This document shows positions 1-7,101 of a stretch of DNA of 12,834 nt, piece after piece. The notes below the pieces were generated by a model. The model searched no databases. It was given only the letters and a program-made list of their open reading frames with translations, and was not told where the DNA came from. The translations under genes and the position numbers were made by a program. Positions within the stretch are counted from its first letter, which is position 1, and each line of letters opens with the position of its first letter. Source of the DNA: Desulfobacteraceae bacterium (GTDB lineage: Bacteria > Desulfobacterota > Desulfobacteria > Desulfobacterales > ETH-SRB1). Where the stretch lies: assembly GCA_013202725.1 (NCBI GenBank), contig JABMRH010000007.1:1-12834 (forward strand), in the 5' to 3' direction.

Positions 1-967
1 CAAGAGACCCCTACCCTTTTTACCTAAAAAAATCAGTATCATAACCTCTTCTACCGGCTCAGTTGTCCATGATATCCTGGAAATAATTTACAGACGCTTT
101 CCAAACCTTCATATTGAGATCATACCGGTTAAGGTTCAGGGAGATGGAGCTGAAAGAGAAATTGCATCAGCACTTGAATTGTTGAATCTCAGGGCAGATA
201 CAAAGGATAGCGCCGATTTGGCCATCCTGGCCAGAGGCGGCGGATCTATAGAGGATCTTGCGGCATTTAATTCAGAAACAGTTGCCAGGGCTGTTTTTGC
301 CTCAAAGATTCCAATTATTTCGGCTGTCGGACATGAGACCGATTTTACAATTTCCGACTTTGTTGCCGACCTTCGAGCCCCGACCCCATCTGCTGCTGCA
401 GAACTGGCGGTTAATAAAAAGGATGATCTTGTGCGTAGATGCATTGAAATCACAAGGTTATTAACCTCCTGTTTTTTCAATAAGATTGAGCGTTTTCACA
501 CACAAATAAATGAAACATCAAAACGGCTAATTGACCCAAAGAAAAAAATTCAGGACCTCAGGCTTAGGATAGACGACTTAACCTCCCGGCTTATCAGGCT
601 ATTTGAAAACAGTTTGCGCTTGAGACGGGAACGGCTTTTTTGGCGTGTTAACAGTCTGCAGGTAAATAATCCATTAACACAGATAAAAAAGATTAATGGT
701 AAACTTCAACAAGACAATGATAACCTTCTAATTTATATAAGAATATATTTGGACAGTAAATATTCTATACTTCGAGAACTTACAGCTAAGCTTAATGCTT
801 TAAGCCCTCTCTCAATCCTGGCTCGTGGCTATAGTATCACCAGGACGATTCCGGATGCAGTTGTCGTCATGGATGCAAAACAGGTAAGCAAGAGGCAGGA
901 GCTTGAAGTAATGGTTGCAAAAGGTTCTTTAATATGCCGCGTAGAAAGGATATTGGATAATGGCTAA
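1..967 (+). CDS. xseA: Exodeoxyribonuclease VII large subunit, 3' part (5' end outside window)
   Basis: Large, catalytic subunit of exonuclease VII, which with XseB degrades single-stranded DNA to short oligonucleotides in the cytoplasm. The frame is open from the window edge (first full codon at position 2) to TAA at 965-967. It gives 321 codons, so roughly the first quarter to third of a usual 400-450 residue protein, including the N-terminal OB-fold, is missing. Visible family features are the PLPFLPKKI stretch and T-S-S-T-G-S at the start of the catalytic domain, the ARGGGSIEDL motif followed by AFNSE, then AVGHETDFTISDFVADLRAPTPSAAAE, a long charged helical region likely to form the coiled-coil arm, and the terminal LSPLSILARGYSIT motif. 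A TTG at 179 in this frame is internal and is not the start. The 3' end overlaps xseB by 8 bp, so the two subunits are probably translationally coupled. No disruption is seen. Confidence 0.97.
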   Translation, partial: KRPLPFLPKKISIITSSTGSVVHDILEIIYRRFPNLHIEIIPVKVQGDGAEREIASALELLNLRADTKDSADLAILARGGGSIEDLAAFNSETVARAVFASKIPIISAVGHETDFTISDFVADLRAPTPSAAAELAVNKKDDLVRRCIEITRLLTSCFFNKIERFHTQINETSKRLIDPKKKIQDLRLRIDDLTSRLIRLFENSLRLRRERLFWRVNSLQVNNPLTQIKKINGKLQQDNDNLLIYIRIYLDSKYSILRELTAKLNALSPLSILARGYSITRTIPDAVVVMDAKQVSKRQELEVMVAKGSLICRVERILDNG

Positions 968-1193
968 ACTGACATTTGAAAAGTCTATGAAGCAGCTTGA
1001 ACAGATAGTCCAAGAACTTGAATCCAGTGATTTGCCTCTTGAGAAGGCTATAAAAAAATTTGAAGAAGGGATCAGGCTGACAAAGTTCTGTTCCGAAAAA
1101 CTGGATGAAACAGAAAAAAAGATCACGATGTTACTGCGAGATCAGGAAGGAAATATTTCCGAAAAACCATTTATAACCGACGTGGAAGAATAA
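960..1193 (+). CDS. xseB: Exodeoxyribonuclease VII small subunit
   Basis: A 77-residue protein, the usual size for XseB. Several copies of XseB bind the coiled-coil arms of XseA to make the exonuclease VII holoenzyme. Family features are the opening LTFEKSMKQLEQIVQELESSDLPLEKAIKKFEEGI, spanning about residues 4-38 as a helical hairpin, and the following L-x-x-x-C-S-E-K-L-D-E-T-E-K-K-I. The ATG at 960 lies inside the last codons of xseA (8-bp overlap), with a weak AAGG upstream, so coupled translation is likely. The reading frame is intact and ends with TAA. Confidence 0.96.
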   Translation: MAKLTFEKSMKQLEQIVQELESSDLPLEKAIKKFEEGIRLTKFCSEKLDETEKKITMLLRDQEGNISEKPFITDVEE

Positions 1194-1280
1194 GTTACAT
1201 TTGAGCTAATCCTCCAAAGGGCTCTGTCGGACTGAGGAGTTACCATTTATTATGAAACAAAATACTAAATCATGTAGGTT

Positions 1281-2174
1281 ATGTTTGATCTAAACTCATA
1301 TCTTGTTTCGAAAAGTAATTATATAAACAAGTCGCTTGATGAAATACTGCATGACAGGTTAAGTTCGAGCAGGATTGTATCTGCCATGAAATATTCTCTT
1401 ATGGCCGGCGGGAAGCGTATCAGGCCTGTTTTGTGCATTGCCGCCGCCGAAGCTGTGGGCGGGAAAGCAGATGAGGTTTTGCCGGCCGCCTGTGCCATTG
1501 AGATGATCCATACCTATTCGTTAATCCACGATGATCTTCCTGCCATTGATAACGATGATTTTAGAAGGGGCAAACCAACTTGTCATGTTGCATTTGACGA
1601 GGCTACCGCAATTCTTGCAGGCGATGCCCTCCTCACACTGGCATTTCAGATACTTTCGTCAGTCGAGCTAAAAAATGAAAATTATGCCTCAAAATGGCTG
1701 AGCGTTGTTAATGCGATTTCACATGCAGCCGGATATCAGGGGATGATTGAAGGACAGATGAGGGATGTTGCCTCTGAGGGGGTTATGCTGATGACTTTGA
1801 ATGAACTTGAAGAAATGCATTCCTTAAAGACAGGTGCTATTATTGAAGCATCGATATATTGCGGCGCCACTATTGGAAACGGCGGTATAGAGCAGATGAA
1901 ACAGCTCGGGATTTATGCAAAAAATATCGGGCTTGCCTTTCAGGTCGCAGACGACATCCTTAATGTCGAAGGTGATCCGGATATAATGGGAAAGGCTGTC
2001 GGCACTGATAAAAACCGTAAAAAAAGCACCTACCCTTCTATTGTGGGAATTAATAAATCCAGAAAATTTGCTGAAAAACTTGCGGGCAATGCATTGCAGG
2101 CATTAGATGGTTTTGACAACAGGTCTGATCCGCTTCGCGCTATTGCCGGTTACATTGTTGAAAGAAAAAAATAA
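1281..2174 (+). CDS. ispA: Short-chain (2E,6E)-polyprenyl diphosphate synthase, farnesyl/geranylgeranyl type
   Basis: A 297-residue class I trans-prenyltransferase that condenses IPP with allylic diphosphates to make C15 (possibly C20) prenyl diphosphate for quinones, undecaprenyl carriers and hopanoids. Visible features are GGKRIRP (residues 43-49, IPP binding), the first Asp-rich motif DDLPAIDNDD (84-93) with the two-residue spacer typical of bacterial FPP synthases, GDALLT (114-119), GQM-x-D (158-162), KTGA, and the second Asp-rich motif DDILN (224-228), followed by the KKSTYPS loop. All Mg2+-binding aspartates are present. The start at ATG 1281 is forced by an in-frame TAG at 1275-1277; only a poor ribosome site (TAGG, 2-3 nt away) is seen. 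The gene lies 87 bp after xseB and immediately precedes dxs, which supplies its C5 precursors. Product chain length cannot be settled by eye, so GGPP synthase remains an alternative. Confidence 0.94.
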   Translation: MFDLNSYLVSKSNYINKSLDEILHDRLSSSRIVSAMKYSLMAGGKRIRPVLCIAAAEAVGGKADEVLPAACAIEMIHTYSLIHDDLPAIDNDDFRRGKPTCHVAFDEATAILAGDALLTLAFQILSSVELKNENYASKWLSVVNAISHAAGYQGMIEGQMRDVASEGVMLMTLNELEEMHSLKTGAIIEASIYCGATIGNGGIEQMKQLGIYAKNIGLAFQVADDILNVEGDPDIMGKAVGTDKNRKKSTYPSIVGINKSRKFAEKLAGNALQALDGFDNRSDPLRAIAGYIVERKK

Positions 2175-2191
2175 TAATAAATGAAGCTTCA

Positions 2192-2299
2192 GCCACTAAG
2201 GCACAAAGGCACAAAGAAGAGATATGAATTATAAATTTTATTTTATGATCCACGAGAATTATATTATAAATAATCTTGGTGTCTTAGTGCCTTTGTGGC
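2192..2299. repeat. Imperfect inverted repeat of 25 bp (mobile palindromic element-like) in the ispA-dxs gap
   Basis: The left arm at 2192-2216 (GCCACTAAGGCACAAAGG...) matches the reverse complement of 2275-2299 at 21 of 25 positions. The arms flank a 58-bp very AT-rich centre. The left arm itself contains tandem 8-mers (GGCACAAA twice). The element fills most of the 158-bp space between ispA and dxs and has no open reading frame. Transcribed, it could form a long imperfect hairpin between the two cistrons. Similar short 'ggcacaaag' repeats are, to my knowledge, scattered through many bacterial genomes; whether this copy is mobile or recurs here is inference. Confidence 0.75.
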
Positions 2300-2332
2300 A
2301 GAACTATTATAAAAAAAGGAGCCGGAAACACC

Positions 2333-4234
2333 TTGAGCATACTTGATAATATTAATTCACCCGCGGATTTAAAGCGGATTTCGCGATCCGATCTGCCGGC
2401 TCTTGCGGAGGAAATCCGAAAAGTTATAGTTGATGTGGTGTCCAAAAACGGAGGCCATCTGGCTTCAAGCCTCGGCGCTGTTGAGCTCGCAATCGCCATC
2501 CACTATGTTTTTGATACCCCTGATGATAAAATTATATGGGATGTCGGGCACCAGGCATACGCCCACAAGCTGCTTACAGGACGCAGAGAACAATTTCATA
2601 CACTCAGGCAACACAACGGTATCAGTGGCTTTACACGCATGAAAGAAAGCCCTTACGATGCCTTTACAACCGGACACAGCAGCACATCTATATCGGCGGG
2701 CCTTGGCATGGCCTGCGCCAGGCGTTTAAAAAAGAAACCATCCAGGGTGGTCGCCGTTATAGGAGACGGTTCCATGACCGCAGGGCTTGCCTATGAAGGG
2801 CTTAACCAGGCGGGAGACATGCATAAAAATTTCCTGGTTATATTAAATGACAATGATATGTCTATTGCTCGTAATGTAGGCGCCCTATCCTCACGTTTAA
2901 GCCGGACATTTTCAGCAAAGTATATGCAGGATTTAAGAAAGGAGCTTGGAACTTTTCTTAAATCCGTACCGAAAATCGGAGAGGATGTTTATCAGTTCGC
3001 AAAACGTTCAAAAGAATCCTTTAAGACCTTTATTACACCGGGAATACTGTTTGAGGCCTTCAACTTTGAATACTTTGGCCCGATAAAGGGGCATAAACTG
3101 GACCATCTTATTGATATACTAAATAATATTAAAAATATTGACGAGCCTGTTCTCCTTCATGTCATCACTAAAAAGGGAAAGGGATACCCCCCTGCCGAGA
3201 AGAATCCTGTTTATTTTCATGGAATTGGCTCCTTTGATGCTAAAACCGGAAACTGTATTGAAAAAAAAGAATCTACTCCGACCTATACCGAAGTTTTTGG
3301 CGAAATAATGGTGAAATTAGCTGGAAATGATAAAAGGATTGTCGCCGTTACTGCGGCAATGCCCGAAGGCACAGGACTTGTTAAGTTTGCCGAGGCTTAT
3401 CCCGACCGGTTTTTTGATGTGGGGATAGCTGAGCAGCACGGTGTAACATTTGCCGCGGGAATGGCTGCCGAGGGGTTGAGGCCGGTTGTGGCAATCTACT
3501 CTACCTTTCTGCAGCGCGCATATGATCAGGTGCTCCACGATGTGTGCATTGAAGCCCTGCCCGTGATTTTTGCGCTTGACAGAGGAGGTATTGTCGGTGA
3601 AGACGGCCGGACCCATCAGGGGCTGTTCGATTTTTCTTATCTTAGAAGTCTTCCAAACATGGTGGTCATGGCGCCAAAGGATGAAAATGAACTTTGTCGG
3701 ATGTTGGTTACCGCACTTGCCCATGATGGCCCAATAGCATTTCGATATCCACGGGGAAGAGCGGCTGGTGTAAAAATAGAGGAAGATATTGTTCCCATAC
3801 CTATCGGTAAAGGAAAGATTCTGAAAAAGGGGGATGATGTTCTTATTCTGGCGATTGGCAGTTCTGTTTGCGAAGCCCTTTCAGCACATTTAACACTGGC
3901 CGAACAGGATATAAATGCAACAATTGTAAATTGCCGCTTTGTGAAGCCGATCGATATTGATTTGATATGTTCTCTGGCAAAAAAGATACCGCGTATTATT
4001 ACCGTTGAAGAAAATGTTCGTCAGGGAGGATTTGGAAGCGCGGTTCTGGAATGCTTAAATGATGAAGGTATAACAGGTTTTTGCCTTGAACGTATCGGCA
4101 TACCCGATACCTTTGTTGAGCATGGTACTCAGGAGTTTCTCAGAAAAAAATACCGGATAGACGCATCTGCCATAGTTGATACGGCAAAAAAAATGCTTGA
4201 TGGGCAAAATTGTCAAAAACAAGACTCGACCTGA
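2333..4234 (+). CDS. dxs: 1-deoxy-D-xylulose-5-phosphate synthase
   Basis: A 633-residue thiamine-diphosphate enzyme (E. coli Dxs is 620) joining pyruvate and glyceraldehyde-3-phosphate to DXP, the entry step of the MEP isoprenoid pathway. Family features are GGHLASSLG (40-48, catalytic-site His42), WDVGHQAYAHKLLTGR (69-84), TGHSSTSIS (113-121), the ThDP/Mg motif GDGSMTAGLAYEGLNQAG (144-161) with N172/N174 downstream, the pyrimidine-domain IAEQHGVTFAAGMA (365-378) with conserved Glu367, DRGGIVGEDGRTHQG, and FRYPRG. All three transketolase-like domains are complete. The chosen start is TTG at 2333, which gives the usual N-terminus (ILDNINSPADLK); AAGGAG at 2316-2321 lies 11 nt upstream, slightly far. 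The 3' end overlaps tlyA by 25 bp. Placement next to ispA joins precursor supply and chain elongation. Confidence 0.98.
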   Translation: MSILDNINSPADLKRISRSDLPALAEEIRKVIVDVVSKNGGHLASSLGAVELAIAIHYVFDTPDDKIIWDVGHQAYAHKLLTGRREQFHTLRQHNGISGFTRMKESPYDAFTTGHSSTSISAGLGMACARRLKKKPSRVVAVIGDGSMTAGLAYEGLNQAGDMHKNFLVILNDNDMSIARNVGALSSRLSRTFSAKYMQDLRKELGTFLKSVPKIGEDVYQFAKRSKESFKTFITPGILFEAFNFEYFGPIKGHKLDHLIDILNNIKNIDEPVLLHVITKKGKGYPPAEKNPVYFHGIGSFDAKTGNCIEKKESTPTYTEVFGEIMVKLAGNDKRIVAVTAAMPEGTGLVKFAEAYPDRFFDVGIAEQHGVTFAAGMAAEGLRPVVAIYSTFLQRAYDQVLHDVCIEALPVIFALDRGGIVGEDGRTHQGLFDFSYLRSLPNMVVMAPKDENELCRMLVTALAHDGPIAFRYPRGRAAGVKIEEDIVPIPIGKGKILKKGDDVLILAIGSSVCEALSAHLTLAEQDINATIVNCRFVKPIDIDLICSLAKKIPRIITVEENVRQGGFGSAVLECLNDEGITGFCLERIGIPDTFVEHGTQEFLRKKYRIDASAIVDTAKKMLDGQNCQKQDST

Positions 4235-4953
4235 TAATTGTGGAAAAAGGGCTGGCGCCAAGCCGGCAACGCGGACGCGCTCTGATTATGTCAGGGAAGG
4301 TTCTGGTAAATAACCGCCCGGTGGATAAGCCGGGCGCTGTTGTTTCACAAGATGATGAGATAATCATTAAAGGAGAGGATATTCCCTATGTAAGCAGAGG
4401 CGGTCTTAAGCTTGAAGAGGCTTTGCATGCTTTTAAAATAGATGTTGAAAATCTCGTCTGCCTTGATGTGGGAGCATCAACAGGCGGATTTACGGACTGC
4501 TTACTTCAACATGGCGCGGCCTGTGTATATGCTGTTGATGTTGGATATGGACAATTAGCCTGGAAGCTTCGGCAGGATCCGCGCGTCGTGATTATTGAAC
4601 GGACAAATATCCGGCACATGCCGGCTGAAATAATTCCCCGGCCTGTTGATCTTATCACAATAGATGTTTCATTTATTTCCTTAAAAATAGTTGTTCCAAC
4701 AGTAATTAAGTTTATGAAAAAAGAGGGAATGATCCTTGCCCTGATAAAGCCCCAGTTTGAAGTCGGCAAGGGAAAGGTAGGCAAGGGGGGCGTGGTTCGT
4801 GACAAAAAACTACATGATGAAGTGATAAAGGATCTTTCAGATTTTTTTATCAAAACAGGTTTTTCATGCGAATCGGTTATACCCTCTCCAATACTTGGCT
4901 CAAAGGGGAACAGGGAATTTATGATCGCATTAAAATCGCTTGATAAGTCTTGA
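4210..4953 (+). CDS. tlyA: TlyA-family 23S/16S rRNA 2'-O-methyltransferase
   Basis: A 247-residue protein with an N-terminal S4 RNA-binding domain (about residues 4-62: RLDLIIVEKGLAPSRQRGRALI, VLVNNRPVDKPG) and a C-terminal FtsJ/RrmJ-type Rossmann methyltransferase (about 80-243). SAM-binding residues are in LDVGASTGGFTDC (85-97). The K-D-K-E catalytic set is visible as K67 (GGLKLEEAL), D152 (TIDVSF), K180 (ALIKPQFEVGKGKVGKGGV) and E236 (NREFMI), each at a constant offset of two from the residues I recall for mycobacterial TlyA. TlyA enzymes 2'-O-methylate cytidines in rRNA and affect capreomycin sensitivity; older annotations call them hemolysin A. The start must be TTG 4210, because an in-frame TGA sits at 4198-4200. 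It overlaps the dxs 3' end by 25 bp, suggesting coupled translation. Exact rRNA targets cannot be read from sequence. Confidence 0.94.
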   Translation: MSKTRLDLIIVEKGLAPSRQRGRALIMSGKVLVNNRPVDKPGAVVSQDDEIIIKGEDIPYVSRGGLKLEEALHAFKIDVENLVCLDVGASTGGFTDCLLQHGAACVYAVDVGYGQLAWKLRQDPRVVIIERTNIRHMPAEIIPRPVDLITIDVSFISLKIVVPTVIKFMKKEGMILALIKPQFEVGKGKVGKGGVVRDKKLHDEVIKDLSDFFIKTGFSCESVIPSPILGSKGNREFMIALKSLDKS

Positions 4954-5028
4954 TTTTCTTTGGTTAAACAGATAAATATATTTTTTTTGTTTTATGATTT
5001 TTTAACATACCATCGGAGAGGAGTTTAA

Positions 5029-7101
5029 ATGACCGACATGACTGAAAACTTAAGAAACATCGCTTTTGTATCACATGGTGGGGCCGGAAAAACATCTCTG
5101 GCCGAGGTTATGCTTTTTAACACGGGTGTTATCAAGAGGCTTGGACGTGTTGAAGACGGCAATACAGTTATGGATTTTGAGCCGGAAGAGCTTAAACGCA
5201 ATACAAGTATCAGCAGCGGATTCCACCAGTTCAAATGGGGGGGACAGGTTATTTCCCTTATTGATACCCCGGGAGATCAGAATTTCTTTTCAGATACCAA
5301 AAGCTGCATGCAGGCTGCCGATGGAATTGTTGTTCTGATTGATGCCGTAGACGGCGTCAAGGTGCAGACCGAGATGGCATGGGATTTTGCCGAAGAATTC
5401 AACCTGCCATGCATAATTTTTATAAATAAAATGGACAGGGAACGGGCGGATTTTTTTCGCACTTTTAAAGATGCGGCAAACTGTTTTAAACCAAAGCCGA
5501 TTATATTGCAGCTTCCCATAGGAACTGAAGCGGATTTTAAAGGGGTTGTGGATCTTATCAGGATGAAAGCATATACCTATGATTCTGACGGAAAAGCAAT
5601 ACAAGGCGATATTCCTTCTGATATGCAGGAGCAGGCAGAAAAAGAAAGAGAAGCCCTGATTGAAAATATTGCAGAGGCGGATGATGATCTTCTTGAAAGG
5701 TATCTTGATGGAGAAACTCTGTCTGATGACGATATTATAACAGGTTTAAGAAAAGGTGTATTATCGCGAGCAATTGTGCCTGTTCTTTGCGGATCGGCTA
5801 TAAGTAATATCGGCATCGATTTATTATCCGATACAATTGTTAAATGCATGCCTTCACCTGTTGATAGGGGAGCTATAATATGCACGGATACTGAAGGCAA
5901 AAATGAAATCAAGCAAAGTCCGGATCCGGATGCTCCATTTTCAGGCTTTGTGTTTAAAACCGTGGCAGACCCGTATGCCGGCCGGCTATCGATCTTCAGA
6001 ATTGTTTCAGGAACCCTGGGAAGTGACGGAACCTTTTATAATGCAAATAAAAATTCAAAGGAACGCTTTACCCAGCTATTAAGGCTTGCAGGAAAAGAAC
6101 AAAAACCAATAACAGAGGCCGGGCCGGGTTCTATAGTCGCTGTTGCAAAACTTAAAGATACGATTACAGGCGATACCCTTTGTGATGAGGCCAATAAGAT
6201 TAAATTCAAATGTTCCGACCCTCTTCCCACGCTTATCTCTTTTGCTATTGAGCCAAAATCAAAGGAGGATGAAGACAAGATATTTACTTCTCTTTCAAAG
6301 CTTCTGGAAGAGGATATTGCTCTGAAGCTTACACGGAATTCCGAAACAAAGGAGATTCTTCTGTCGGGAAGGGGGCAAGTTCATATCGAGACTGTTGTCG
6401 AGAAGCTCAAAAGGAAGTTTAATGTTAAAGTAAATCTCAACACCCCCAAGGTTCCCTATAAGGAAACTATCAAGAAAAAGGTCAGGGTTCAGGGAAAACA
6501 TAAAAAACAATCAGGGGGCCACGGCCAGTTCGGTGATTGCTGGATTCAGATAGAACCGCTCCCAAGAGGAAAAGGGTTTGAGTTTGTCAATTCAATTGTA
6601 GGAGGCTCAATTCCAAAGACTTACATTCCAGCGGTTGAAAAAGGGATTGTGGAAGCGGCACAGAAGGGCGCTCTTGTCGGGTTTCCCTGTGTGGATTTCA
6701 AAGCTATACTTGACGATGGTTCCTATCATGCCGTTGACTCTTCTGAAATGGCGTTTAAGATTGCCGGTTCTATTGCCTTTAAAAAAGCTGTCGAAGCAGC
6801 CAATCCTGTTTTGCTTGAACCCATCATGAAGGTTTCCATCACAACGCCTGATGAATATATGGGCGACATCATGGGAGATCTTAACAGCAGGCGCGGCAGA
6901 GTCCTTGGCATGGACAACAAGGGCAAAAATCAGATTATCAATGCAACAGTGCCGATGGCTGAATTTCTTACCTATGCTCCTGATATCAAATCGATGACAG
7001 GCGGTCGCGGCATATTTTCCATGGAATTTTCTCATTATGATGAGGTTCCGGCGCAGATATCACAAAAGCTTATTGAGGAGATAAAAAAGAGTGGCGCATA
7101 G
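5029..7101 (+). CDS. Elongation factor G-like translational GTPase (EF-G paralogue)
   Basis: A 690-residue protein with the full EF-G domain order: GTP-binding domain with a G' insert (about 1-285), domain II (about 300-385), domain III (about 395-470), domain IV (about 475-600, SGGHGQFGDCWIQIEPL and GGSIPKTYIPAVEKG), and domain V (about 600-685). The P-loop is HGGAGKT (16-22) rather than the AHIDAGKTT form of true EF-G. Switch I reads RNTSISSGF, G3 is DTPGD (79-83) with Asp where the catalytic His normally sits, G4 is NKMD (133-136), and G5 is CGSA. These changes mark the EF-G-like paralogue family, not the main fusA. Its cellular role is unsettled; ribosome binding with altered GTPase activity is plausible. 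ATG 5029 is preceded by a strong GGAGAGGAG (5015-5023). The 3' end runs 32 bp into the convergent radical SAM gene. It stands 75 bp after tlyA, with AT-rich spacer and no clear terminator. Confidence 0.9.
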   Translation: MTDMTENLRNIAFVSHGGAGKTSLAEVMLFNTGVIKRLGRVEDGNTVMDFEPEELKRNTSISSGFHQFKWGGQVISLIDTPGDQNFFSDTKSCMQAADGIVVLIDAVDGVKVQTEMAWDFAEEFNLPCIIFINKMDRERADFFRTFKDAANCFKPKPIILQLPIGTEADFKGVVDLIRMKAYTYDSDGKAIQGDIPSDMQEQAEKEREALIENIAEADDDLLERYLDGETLSDDDIITGLRKGVLSRAIVPVLCGSAISNIGIDLLSDTIVKCMPSPVDRGAIICTDTEGKNEIKQSPDPDAPFSGFVFKTVADPYAGRLSIFRIVSGTLGSDGTFYNANKNSKERFTQLLRLAGKEQKPITEAGPGSIVAVAKLKDTITGDTLCDEANKIKFKCSDPLPTLISFAIEPKSKEDEDKIFTSLSKLLEEDIALKLTRNSETKEILLSGRGQVHIETVVEKLKRKFNVKVNLNTPKVPYKETIKKKVRVQGKHKKQSGGHGQFGDCWIQIEPLPRGKGFEFVNSIVGGSIPKTYIPAVEKGIVEAAQKGALVGFPCVDFKAILDDGSYHAVDSSEMAFKIAGSIAFKKAVEAANPVLLEPIMKVSITTPDEYMGDIMGDLNSRRGRVLGMDNKGKNQIINATVPMAEFLTYAPDIKSMTGGRGIFSMEFSHYDEVPAQISQKLIEEIKKSGA

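Noticed and set aside
1207..1241. A possible stem (TCCTC...GAGGA) in the xseB-ispA gap as a riboswitch, small RNA or terminator.
   Set aside because: Only five contiguous pairs with a long loop and no T-run; nothing matches a known riboswitch core.
1252..1293. A 13-codon open frame beginning ATG at 1252 that overlaps the ispA start, as a possible leader peptide.
   Set aside because: The upstream GAGGAG is 12 nt away, the frame is too short to judge, and no hairpin pair typical of attenuation is present.
3317..3724. A 135-codon open frame on the minus strand inside dxs, and similar long shadow frames inside ramA, mtaB and mtaC.
   Set aside because: They lie fully within well-supported genes, have no recognisable family features or ribosome sites, and are expected by chance opposite such genes.
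4210..4953. Hemolysin function for TlyA.
   Set aside because: The S4 plus FtsJ layout and K-D-K-E residues identify an RNA methyltransferase; the hemolysin label is historical.
4954..5028. T-rich spacer before the EF-G-like gene as a terminator or promoter.
   Set aside because: The T-run has no GC stem before it, and TATGAT at 4993-4998 has no -35 box at a proper distance.
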